From a virus, in IMG/VR virus record IMGVR_UViG_3300043468_000670, positions 1 through 30,978 of that record: a stretch of 30,978 nt of DNA; one strand, written 5' to 3'. Numbering within the stretch: the stretch's first letter is position 1; every line of letters starts with the position of its first letter. The notes beneath the pieces were generated by a model. It had not been told where the DNA came from. It searched no databases and saw nothing but the letters and a program-made list of their open reading frames with translations. Below are positions 24,020 through 30,978 of this stretch, one piece after another. The translations under genes and the position numbers were made by a program.

Positions 24020-26382
24020 ATATTATTCTTTACTTCTCTGGCTTGACCTTTAGATTGTTCAGCATATAACTGCTCTCTTTCTAATTGAACTATTTTATTA
24101 TCTTTTATAGATTCATTTTCTGCAACTCTTTGCTCTAATTCTAATTCTTCTTGAGCAATTTCTATACGTTTATCTTCCCTTTGATATCTATATTCTAGTT
24201 CTTTGTTTTTGTATTCTCTATCAACTTTTTCGAGTGCTTCTTTTTCTTGTGTAGTTTTTTGCAATTGATCTTGTAATTGTTTTGTTTGATCTTGCATTTG
24301 TTGTAATTGTTGTTGTAGCTGTTTAATAGCGTCGTTTTCTTCTTTTTTCTTAGCAAGGTTTTTATCTACTAATTTAATAGCTTCAGTAGTTGATTCTGTT
24401 AATAGTAATTTAACTAATATTTCGTCATCCATACTTCCTTTACCTACTAATTGTGGAGCTAAAGCACTGATTTTATCTAATCTTAAAATATCTTTACTAC
24501 TGTTAACAACATGTATGTTATAATCTGTAAATCTAAAATTTTCAGGTATTATATTGAATAATACGGTTCTGTGGCCTAATATATAAGAACCACGTTTACC
24601 TTCTTTGTAAGAAATTTTTGCTAGATTAATTAAATCAATTAACATATTTTTACGAGAAGCAAATACAGATTCAAACATATCTTTAATAATTAAAGAAGTT
24701 TGTTTAATACCTGTTTTTACGTTGCTCACTGCATCTCTTTGTTCTGCTGCTTGATACATATAACGGTTTACACCAGTTACCATATCGGCTTGCTTTTCTA
24801 AAGATTCTAGCACTAAGTTTAAAGATTGTACAACATTGCCATCTAAAGAACCACGGAATTCCCCGTAATGTTGAAATAAGCTTGCTCCTTCTTCTGTAGG
24901 GTCATATAATTCTAAACCTTGTTTACGGAATGCTATAAATTTAAGCATACGTTCCATAAAATCTTGGCCTAATACTTTTGGTATAGCAGCAAGGTTAATA
25001 CGAGAACCATCTACTCCAGAGTTAGCAATAAGGTTATCTCTAAAGAAAGTAATAATGTCGTAAGAATCTTGTATATTTTTAAGAGATAAAGCTAAAGAAT
25101 AAGGCTTTGAATTTCTGTCATTATATACAGTACCATTGTAGGATAAAGTAGTTTTATATGGAGAACTTATACTTCTAGGCGTATGTTTACTTTTACCCAT
25201 ATTTAAGTAAATATCCCAACCAATTCTAATACCTTCGTATTTATCTAATCTATAAACAACATCTCTAGGCTCACCATTACCAGCACCTACACCTAAGTAT
25301 GAATCTGGCACTAAGCTATCTTTCCAATACTCTTTTTTTGAAATATGATTTACTACTTCAAGTTTAGCTTGTTCTTCTTTATCTATTTTAACTTCATTAT
25401 TAGCTAACCATTCAACATGATAAACTGGTAAAGTATCCCAAGTACTGTTTGTATGTTGATCATATACTGCATCTTGTAAATTGTACATGTGGTCTAATTG
25501 TCTAGGGTCACGTATACGGTTTACAGCAGTACTTCTAGCCATACCATATAAAGCAGTTTTTTGTTCATCAGTCATTACATGGCCCCAACGATTAAGAATT
25601 TCGTTCCGTTTCATATAAGTTCTGTGGACTACTGCCATAACATGAGGATCGCCCCCTTCAGCTAAAAATTGATGAGCTGTATTTTTACTAAAAAATACAT
25701 TTTCAGGTTTGCAAATTTCTAATTTTGGATCTCCACCTTCGTAGTCTAAATAAGTACGATAATAAGCTTCACCTGTAACTAAATAATCTATTAAAAATTG
25801 TTTAGCTTTTTGTTTAATATTTATAGTAGGATCTTGTTCAAAAAACTTTAATAAAGATTGAATTGCTATTTCAAAACTAGAAATAAATTCTTCATTTAAA
25901 GATTCTTTAAGAGTTTTTACAAAATTGTTTTCAGTTTTTGTAGCGTCTACAGTTTTATTGTTTCTAATTAGATTTATAGTTTCATTTGTAAACTCATCTA
26001 ATTTTTGCATCATTCTTTTTGTAAACTCTTTTTTCTTTTCTTCTTCTACGTGAGCAACTGTAGTTGTGTCACTGATAGAAACGTGATAATTATACTCTTC
26101 ATCTAAAAACATACCAACCAGAACGTCAATTCTGGTTTTAATTAATGGTGTCATTTTTACAGCTAAAGGAGTTTCTATACCAAAAGTTTCTTCTAAGTAG
26201 CGAAATTCATCTTTATTTCTAACCCCGTCATATAAATTTCTTGCTGTTTTAATATGGTCTTTTTCTCGCACCATAGCAGCAATATAAAAATCAACAGTAT
26301 GACTTAAATAATTAAATCCTGATTTTTCTTCTTCCGATACAGCAGTATCTTCGACATTATAATAACGGCCTAAACTACTCAT
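24016..26382 (-). CDS. Portal protein (crAss-like)
   Basis: The 788-residue protein fits the size of crAss-like portals. The N-terminal block ARNLYDGVRNKDEFRYLEET, then AVKMTPLIKTRIDVLVGMFL (about residues 43-91), matches the conserved opening of these portals (a YYDG...F.YL...PL...RIDVLVG pattern). Middle segments describe the wing and stem (QFLIDYLVTGEAYYRTYLDY, VYHVEWLANNEVK, EGIRIGWDIYLNMGKS). Residues about 590-620 (FESVFASRKNMLIDLINLAK) could be the crown-side helices. The last 110 residues are a Gln/Glu/Lys-rich coiled coil (KQLQQQLQQMQDQTKQLQDQ). The portal forms the dodecameric DNA channel at one capsid vertex. Its gene follows the double-GroES gene by 2 nt, and its TGA stop overlaps the ATG of a 45-residue ORF. 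Confidence 0.88.
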   Translation of the reverse strand: MSSLGRYYNVEDTAVSEEEKSGFNYLSHTVDFYIAAMVREKDHIKTARNLYDGVRNKDEFRYLEETFGIETPLAVKMTPLIKTRIDVLVGMFLDEEYNYHVSISDTTTVAHVEEEKKKEFTKRMMQKLDEFTNETINLIRNNKTVDATKTENNFVKTLKESLNEEFISSFEIAIQSLLKFFEQDPTINIKQKAKQFLIDYLVTGEAYYRTYLDYEGGDPKLEICKPENVFFSKNTAHQFLAEGGDPHVMAVVHRTYMKRNEILNRWGHVMTDEQKTALYGMARSTAVNRIRDPRQLDHMYNLQDAVYDQHTNSTWDTLPVYHVEWLANNEVKIDKEEQAKLEVVNHISKKEYWKDSLVPDSYLGVGAGNGEPRDVVYRLDKYEGIRIGWDIYLNMGKSKHTPRSISSPYKTTLSYNGTVYNDRNSKPYSLALSLKNIQDSYDIITFFRDNLIANSGVDGSRINLAAIPKVLGQDFMERMLKFIAFRKQGLELYDPTEEGASLFQHYGEFRGSLDGNVVQSLNLVLESLEKQADMVTGVNRYMYQAAEQRDAVSNVKTGIKQTSLIIKDMFESVFASRKNMLIDLINLAKISYKEGKRGSYILGHRTVLFNIIPENFRFTDYNIHVVNSSKDILRLDKISALAPQLVGKGSMDDEILVKLLLTESTTEAIKLVDKNLAKKKEENDAIKQLQQQLQQMQDQTKQLQDQLQKTTQEKEALEKVDREYKNKELEYRYQREDKRIEIAQEELELEQRVAENESIKDNKIVQLEREQLYAEQSKGQAREVKNNI

Positions 26383-26384
26383 TG

Positions 26385-26984
26385 TTATTTATCAATAGTG
26401 TATAAAATATCAAAACTTTGAAGAGTCTTTAATTTTAAATTATTTTCATTTACAATTAAATTACCACAATAAGGTTCAAATGCTACAATTGTTCCAGCTG
26501 GATATTGGTCTGCATTTTTTGCGCAACTAATCACTTCTCCTTTTTGTGTGACTGCTTCTCTGGCATCATTTGCAGTATCATCATAGATACCATTTTCAAT
26601 CAAATTTTCGCCTATAATTTTTACTAAAATTCTTTCTCCTGTTGGTTGTATTGTTTTTTCTGTCATATCATCAAAATTAGAAGTTACTATTGCCACAATA
26701 TCTGATCCTCTTACTACTTTGCAATAACCATCGTTAGTTGCAGTTGCAAATCCAGCAAATTGTGAAAAAATAATATTTGTATTTGGTTTTACTTCAGGGC
26801 ATTGCTCTTTATCTTTAGCCGCAGGCCCTAGTTTTAAAGCTTTACCATAATAATACTCTATATTAGTTTTAGTAGCTAATTGTTGAGCACCTTGATAAAT
26901 ATTATTTTTAATCTTTTCTAATTCTGTAATTTCAGCTAAAACATGATAATTTTTAGGAGAAATACTCTTTTTACTTATTTTCAT
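26385..26984 (-). CDS. Co-chaperonin-like protein with two tandem GroES domains
   Basis: The 199-residue protein reads as two GroES (Cpn10)-like halves. Residues 10-100: NYHVLAEI, then a loop containing NNIYQG, then YYGKALKLGPA, VKPNTNIIFSQFAGF, and the closing VVRGSDIVAIV. Residues 112-199: IQPTGERILVKII, a loop containing NGIYDD, TQKGEVISCAKNADQYPAGTIVAF, then NLKLKTLQSFDILYTI. In GroES the mobile loop (GGIVL) contacts GroEL; here both loops keep an N[NG]IY equivalent. The family caps the GroEL chamber, and T4 gp31 does this for capsid folding. A role in helping host GroEL fold the capsid protein is therefore plausible. The gene lies between terminase and portal; a 59-nt gap with a palindrome precedes it. 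Sequence identity to GroES is low, so the assignment is by pattern. Confidence 0.8.
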   Translation of the reverse strand: MKISKKSISPKNYHVLAEITELEKIKNNIYQGAQQLATKTNIEYYYGKALKLGPAAKDKEQCPEVKPNTNIIFSQFAGFATATNDGYCKVVRGSDIVAIVTSNFDDMTEKTIQPTGERILVKIIGENLIENGIYDDTANDAREAVTQKGEVISCAKNADQYPAGTIVAFEPYCGNLIVNENNLKLKTLQSFDILYTIDK

Positions 26985-27018
26985 ATTTATAGTATTTTAC
27001 TGTTAATATTATAAAAAC

Positions 27019-27032
27019 TGATTATATAATCA
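27019..27032. promoter_or_regulatory. Perfect 14-bp palindrome between terminase and double-GroES genes
   Basis: TGATTATATAATCA reads the same on both strands and lies 12 nt after the TerL stop and 35 nt before the next start. On the minus strand it is followed by GTTTTT, so it could be a weak A/T-rich terminator (5-bp stem, 4-nt loop) or a dimer-binding operator. Confidence 0.4.
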
Positions 27033-27043
27033 AGGGTATATTA

Positions 27044-29338
27044 TTAATCATAAATATACTGTGGATTTTTTGGATCAGTCATATCTATCCATCTAACTCC
27101 ACCGTGATCTAAAAATGATTTAGCTATAGATCTGTCTAATTCTTTTTGAGCATCAGATTTATTTGGTATTACGCCGTACTTTTTTTGTCCAGTTGCTGGA
27201 TCAGTATAATAACCAAATAATTGAAATTGTTCTGTAGCAGCTTCTTTAGGTTTAGCTATTGCACCCATTAAATCTTCATCAGATAACTCACAAAGACCCA
27301 TAGCAATAACAAAGTCAAATTTTGTACGATCTTCTCTATTATAATCTTGTAGTTGTTCTAACAAATCAGGAAAATATATAGTGTCATAAAAATCATCTAT
27401 GTAAGCTTTTATTTTTTGATCTTGGTGGTCTATGATAGGCCCACCTGCAGTAGTACCTATAAGCTGTGTTTGTTTTCTAGGGTCTGCATTTTGCAAATTA
27501 ATTGTAGGTCTTTTCTTTAATAAATGGTAAAAACCGTTATCACGAAAATGACCAACTATACCAATTTTAGTATACTCTATATTTACTTCTGCGTTATAAT
27601 AATAGGCTAATTTTAAAGCGTTGTCCCAATCACTTCTAACATCATTAGATCTTTTCTTATAACTTGCAACATATAAATTAGATGTAGTTCTAAAATAACC
27701 TTTATCTAGTATACGTTTCTTTATAAGTATAGCTAATTCAGAACCTTTTTTACTATTAGTTGCATGTGAAGAATCCCCTGTACCTTGGTCAATACTATCG
27801 GCCCCGCCTACATAAAGATTTGGTAAAGGTTGTTTTTCATTTTCTAAAGCGTGCTCTGTAAGCCAATGTGGGTGCTCTAATATATGTATATCTCCCATAG
27901 GACTAGGATCCCACTCTACACCTATAATTTTACCATTTTCAGCACGTTTCCATTTAAGAAAACCTTTTTCTGGTTTAGGTAAATCTTTATTCATTTGAAT
28001 ATTTATACGTTGAGTAGCAATTTTGTCTTGATCAAATATATTACTACCTTTGCGTATAAATACTTCTTTAATAGTCATAGGGTATTCTTGTAGTAAACCT
28101 AAGTAAACAGTAGGATCAGCCTTGGCAGCTTCACGTTCTTGCATTACTTCTGATGTAGCTTGAGTTACATCTGGGCAACCTGTTACTTCCCAAGTACCTG
28201 CACGCTTAATATGTGTAGGGCAAAAGAAACCTGAAGCCACACCAAAATCATAAGTAGGTAAAATTTCATGTGCGTCTGGGTTGCAAAATATACCTTCTGC
28301 TTCATCATTTTCTACAGTACCACCTGTACCTGAATAATATACTTGACATTTTTTGATACTACCCATTACATACCAAGAACCACGACTTTCTCTTTTACAA
28401 GCGCCTAGCGAACCTTTTTGATGAGATGGTGGAAACGCCGCAAACTCTTCTACTAATTGTTTAGTAGGACGTTTACCTCTGGTTTTACCTGGGTTTTTAC
28501 CGTATACAATTTTTTCAAATTTAGATAAATGCCCGCGTTCTTCTTTAGTGCCATCTGGTAGATCTACAGTTTCACCTGAATATTTTACTTCAGCAGAATC
28601 ATCAATAAGTTTTAATTTTAAAACTCTATGTAACCTTTCTATAGCACCAAGACCTTCTTCAATTTTACGCCAAGCTTCATCAGTAGTAACTTCGTTTGTA
28701 GAAGAAATTAATGTATGACTACCGGGAAATAAACGGAACTCTCTATCTAATACATTATTGATCATATATGATTTACCTACACCACGACCACCCATTATAG
28801 AAACATCTTTATTATTTAAATATGCTTTCCAAGAGTAGTCAAAGAAATACCTATCTATATTACAATATTGTGGATGTGAAGTAGTAAAATCTTCTGTAGG
28901 CTTACCTTCTGAATCGTAAATAGGCACTGGAAATACAAATATATTTACCCAGTAAACAAAAAATGGATTATAATATTCTCCGTCTACCCACACTCCACGA
29001 TAACAAAAATTAATAAGTGGATTATACCACTCTTCCATATCTAAACTGTCAGGGTGATAATTTGGTATTTCTCGCCAAGCTATAAGTTCTTTTGGTAAAG
29101 GTCTATATACTAAATAATCTGTAAGTTTAATTTCTTCTTCACCTGTTACAACTCCGTGTAATTTTTTAGGTGCATCAGTAACTTCAAATTCACCATTCCA
29201 TATTCTACTTTGATCATCAGTTTTTAAAAATTCTAATGAAAAAGGATCATATTTATTTTTAACACCAATTAAAGTAGGTATTTTATGAACATTAACATTT
29301 CTAAGTTTTTTCTTAACTGTTGATTTAATACTATTCAT
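27044..29338 (-). CDS. terL: Terminase large subunit
   Basis: The 764-residue protein has both terminase activities: an ATPase that drives DNA packaging and a nuclease that cuts the concatemer. Residues 183-190 (GGRGVGKS) are the Walker A loop. Residues 294-299 (QLVEEF) are the Walker B strand with its catalytic Glu pair. The nuclease domain shows the three acidic positions expected of the RNase H fold: D514 in VGGADSID, E588 in NIEYT, and D675 in KFDFVIA. The N-terminus of about 175 residues before Walker A is longer than in compact terminases but normal for crAss-like ones. The start overlaps the preceding gene by 8 nt. It acts at the portal, whose gene is two positions downstream. Confidence 0.95.
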   Translation of the reverse strand: MNSIKSTVKKKLRNVNVHKIPTLIGVKNKYDPFSLEFLKTDDQSRIWNGEFEVTDAPKKLHGVVTGEEEIKLTDYLVYRPLPKELIAWREIPNYHPDSLDMEEWYNPLINFCYRGVWVDGEYYNPFFVYWVNIFVFPVPIYDSEGKPTEDFTTSHPQYCNIDRYFFDYSWKAYLNNKDVSIMGGRGVGKSYMINNVLDREFRLFPGSHTLISSTNEVTTDEAWRKIEEGLGAIERLHRVLKLKLIDDSAEVKYSGETVDLPDGTKEERGHLSKFEKIVYGKNPGKTRGKRPTKQLVEEFAAFPPSHQKGSLGACKRESRGSWYVMGSIKKCQVYYSGTGGTVENDEAEGIFCNPDAHEILPTYDFGVASGFFCPTHIKRAGTWEVTGCPDVTQATSEVMQEREAAKADPTVYLGLLQEYPMTIKEVFIRKGSNIFDQDKIATQRINIQMNKDLPKPEKGFLKWKRAENGKIIGVEWDPSPMGDIHILEHPHWLTEHALENEKQPLPNLYVGGADSIDQGTGDSSHATNSKKGSELAILIKKRILDKGYFRTTSNLYVASYKKRSNDVRSDWDNALKLAYYYNAEVNIEYTKIGIVGHFRDNGFYHLLKKRPTINLQNADPRKQTQLIGTTAGGPIIDHQDQKIKAYIDDFYDTIYFPDLLEQLQDYNREDRTKFDFVIAMGLCELSDEDLMGAIAKPKEAATEQFQLFGYYTDPATGQKKYGVIPNKSDAQKELDRSIAKSFLDHGGVRWIDMTDPKNPQYIYD

Positions 29339-29933
29339 CTTCTGGTTTTTGTATTAATCCACCGCGCTCTAATAATGAAGATCCTTTTCCACCACGTACA
29401 CGACCTGTATTTTCCATTTTTTTAGCAGCATTCATAACAGTTAATTTAAGTGTCATTAAATTACCTATGTTTGTTGCTAATTTAGAAAGTATAGTTTCAT
29501 TAGAAGCAAAAGATACTTCTCCGTTGTCTTTTTGATTTCTTACTATTTCGATTTCAGTATTTTCTAACACAGTTCTAGCTTCATCAATTTTTTTATCTAC
29601 AGCTAATATAGCTCTTTCAGCAGAAGTTTCGTTAAAAAAGTTGTAAGCATCTATTGCAGCGTCTATAAGATCTTGCTGCTCTTGATCTAATTTTTTAATT
29701 TGGCCTGCAAAAGCTCTGGCTAAAGCTTGTTCTGGTTTAAGTCGATAATCTAAATCTCGCATAAAATTATCTTCAGTAAGATCACAACAAAAGAAAACAT
29801 ATAGCAACATTCTATTTGCTAAGTCTTCATTTTTCTTTTTCTTACCGTATGCAAGGATATTAGAAAATTCTTCTAGTAGAACTATGCTAGGATCAATGCA
29901 TACTTTACCGTTGTATACTTGAAATTTTAGCAT
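29331..29933 (-). CDS. Helical protein directly upstream of terminase, possible small terminase subunit
   Basis: The 200-residue product is mostly helical, with a coiled-coil-like middle (KLDQEQQDLIDAAIDAYNFF, AILAVDKKIDEARTVLENTE) and a second helix (NETILSKLATNIGNLMTLKL). The C-terminus is Gly/Arg-rich and polar (GRVRGGKGSSLLERGGLIQK). It overlaps the terminase gene by 8 nt, so they are coupled. This position, size and helical content fit a small terminase subunit, but I see no clear helix-turn-helix and no family signature, so the role stays open. Neighbouring conserved genes in crAss-like genomes of similar size are also unassigned. Confidence 0.7.
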   Translation of the reverse strand: MLKFQVYNGKVCIDPSIVLLEEFSNILAYGKKKKNEDLANRMLLYVFFCCDLTEDNFMRDLDYRLKPEQALARAFAGQIKKLDQEQQDLIDAAIDAYNFFNETSAERAILAVDKKIDEARTVLENTEIEIVRNQKDNGEVSFASNETILSKLATNIGNLMTLKLTVMNAAKKMENTGRVRGGKGSSLLERGGLIQKPEDE

Positions 29934-29937
29934 AATA

Positions 29938-30186
29938 TTAGTCTTTTAATAAATGAGCTGAAATTACTTCTAAATCTTTAGTGTTAAAAGTTTTTTCTTG
30001 GTATAAACCATCTTTTGTAAACCAACAACAAGTTACTCCTAGTAACATTGATTGTGTTTTTCTTTCTCCGTTTGCGTTAATAGGTTTAGCTTTAGGTATA
30101 CGCACTACTAACATAATTGGTTTATTAGGTAGATTTTGTTTTAAAGTTACAATATCACCTGCATGGAAATAAACGAAATTTGACAT
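29938..30186 (-). CDS. DUF2158 (YodC)-like small protein
   Basis: The 82-residue protein has the layout of the DUF2158/YodC-like small beta-barrel proteins: FHAGDIVTLKQNLPNKPIML near the start, GVTCCWFTKDGLYQEKTFNT in the second half, and a final LEVI. In that family the pattern is GDxVxLKSGGPxMTV...CxWF......F....L. Function is not known for most members. It lies 4 nt before the terminase-upstream helical gene and has the leader AAAATAAGATAATATG, one base different from that of two other genes in the window. Confidence 0.65.
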   Translation of the reverse strand: MSNFVYFHAGDIVTLKQNLPNKPIMLVVRIPKAKPINANGERKTQSMLLGVTCCWFTKDGLYQEKTFNTKDLEVISAHLLKD

Positions 30187-30199
30187 ATTATCTTATTTT
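30187..30199 (-). promoter_or_regulatory. Translation-leader element AAAATAAGATAAT before the 82-residue gene
   Basis: The 13 bases before the ATG at 30186 match the leaders at 18934-18946 and 21704-21716 except for one base (A for T). Just further upstream the minus strand carries AAAATTTAGCAAATTTT, an imperfect inverted repeat akin to the TTTGCAAA sites before the 290-residue gene. Confidence 0.4.
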
Positions 30200-30248
30200 T
30201 AAAATTTGCTAAATTTTAAAAAAATTTTATAAAGTTTAAGATAATATT

Positions 30249-30878
30249 TTAAATAGATATATTAGGCATAAATTGTTTAGCCATTTGTATAAAAGTAGGA
30301 GTAATAGCTTCTGTAATTTTACCTAAGATATAAGCAAAATTTTCTTCATCTATTTGTATTAATTTATTTTTTTCATTCATATCACCCATTGTAGGCCAAT
30401 TGTATTCACCAGCTCCATAATCGTATGTTATCCATTCTGGGCCATTAATATTAACTTTGTTCTTTTTTGCAATTGCTCTAGTTAAAACTAACCTAGCTAC
30501 ATGCGTACATTCGTGAGAAATTTGTTCTATAATAGCTGGTAAAGCCCCAATTTTTTTAGATACACCATTTAATCTTGTACCGTTTGTCCAAAAATAAATA
30601 TCCTTACCATTATTCATAATATTAGTTAATCCGTAAATGATAGCATCTTCTGGTCTATCTTTTCCAGCTTGAACATCTTTAATTACATCTTTTTCAGGTA
30701 TACCACAATACTTTTCTACATCTTTACCTATTTTATAAACTCCAGTGCTGTCTACAGACATAGCAATAGTAACTTCATCATCAATGAGTTTTATAACATC
30801 AGAATCTAAATTAAATTTTAATTTAACCGCTTTTGAAAAAACTTTTTCTGTATTTATGGGTTTTTTTCTAAGTATCAT
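30249..30878 (-). CDS. HExxH-type metallopeptidase-like protein
   Basis: I start this at the ATG at 30878 (MILRKKPINTEKVFSKAVKL, 209 residues) because it lies one base after the stop of the upstream ORF. An in-frame ATG at 30920 would add 14 residues overlapping that ORF. The central helix IEQISHECTHVARLVLTRAI contains HECTH at residues 122-126, the zinc-binding HExxH signature with its catalytic Glu. A downstream acidic pair in IDEENFAYILGKITEAI (about 177-193) is a candidate third ligand. There is no signal peptide, so it acts in the cell or virion. Function in the phage is unknown. It precedes the DUF2158-like gene by 62 nt. Confidence 0.7.
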   Translation of the reverse strand: MILRKKPINTEKVFSKAVKLKFNLDSDVIKLIDDEVTIAMSVDSTGVYKIGKDVEKYCGIPEKDVIKDVQAGKDRPEDAIIYGLTNIMNNGKDIYFWTNGTRLNGVSKKIGALPAIIEQISHECTHVARLVLTRAIAKKNKVNINGPEWITYDYGAGEYNWPTMGDMNEKNKLIQIDEENFAYILGKITEAITPTFIQMAKQFMPNISI

Positions 30879-30879
30879 G

Positions 30880-30978
30880 TTATTTATTTTTCTTTTGGTT
30901 ATTATATAATATAGATCCAACTCCTATAGCTGGGGCCAATATCCTTGTTTTACTTAACATATCTGAAAGTAATTTATA
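30880..30978 (-). CDS. 3' end of an upstream gene
   Basis: An open frame enters from the right edge and ends with TAA at 30880-30882, giving the C-terminal residues YKLLSDMLSKTRILAPAIGV, then GSILYNNQKKNK. It ends one base before the metallopeptidase-like start. The short hydrophobic stretch ILAPAIGVGSILY followed by a Lys/Asn/Gln end might be a C-terminal membrane or packing helix. An internal ATG would also give a 26-residue ORF, so the true gene start cannot be seen here. Confidence 0.5.
   Translation of the reverse strand, partial: YKLLSDMLSKTRILAPAIGVGSILYNNQKKNK

Noticed and set aside
1-30978. CRISPR array, tRNA, rRNA, insertion sequence, integrase or attachment site.
   Set aside because: No regularly spaced repeats, cloverleaf sequence, transposase or recombinase gene, or flanking direct repeats were seen.

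Overview
This AT-rich window (clearly under 40% G+C by eye) is part of a tailed-phage genome. It most likely comes from a crAss-like podovirus (Crassvirales or a close relative) that infects Bacteroidota. Every gene I accept lies on the minus strand, so transcription runs from the right end to the left. The reasons for the assignment are: the order terminase large subunit, portal, scaffold, major capsid protein, several small head-tail ring-type proteins, one giant tail protein, then tail fibres; recognisable crAss-like portal and ring-protein sequence blocks; and ribosome-binding regions without Shine-Dalgarno motifs but with A/T-rich leaders, as in Bacteroidota and their phages. No replication, lysis, tRNA, integrase or reverse transcriptase gene is present. 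The standard genetic code fits all genes.

Layout in order of transcription. (1) 30978-29331: the end of an unidentified gene, a small HExxH-type metallopeptidase-like protein, a DUF2158-like small protein and a helical protein just before the terminase. (2) 29338-22213: terminase large subunit, a protein made of two GroES-like domains, portal, a 45-residue ORF missed by simple ORF calling, a 365-residue protein with a carbohydrate-binding-like segment and a Cys-rich C-terminus, and a protein with a Pro-rich tail. (3) 22190-19042: a small beta-rich protein, an acidic scaffold-like protein and the major capsid protein (MCP). (4) 18933-16092: a conserved-looking unknown protein, a ring/connector protein and an abundant-looking 360-residue protein. 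(5) 15985-12610: a second ring-like protein, a three-gene insert (basic Cys-containing protein, ferritin-like diiron protein, second basic Cys-containing protein), then a third ring-like protein and an unknown basic protein. (6) 12629-1: a 1731-residue muzzle/stabilisation-type tail protein, two paralogous 231/232-residue tail proteins around a 520-residue fibre, and two tandem paralogous tail fibres, the last cut by the window edge.

Expression signals are concentrated at two genes. The MCP and the 360-residue protein each have an approximately 100-nt leader that starts with the same motif (AGTACC(C)TGGT then TTAAAAAT), a leader stem-loop, and a strong intrinsic terminator after the gene. This marks them as the two most strongly expressed, separately controlled units of the module.

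The most noteworthy items are the double-GroES protein, the ferritin-like gene flanked by two small Cys/basic proteins inside the ring-protein cluster, the shared promoter-like motif, the tandem fibre paralogues, and a C-type-lectin-like C-terminal domain on the complete fibre.
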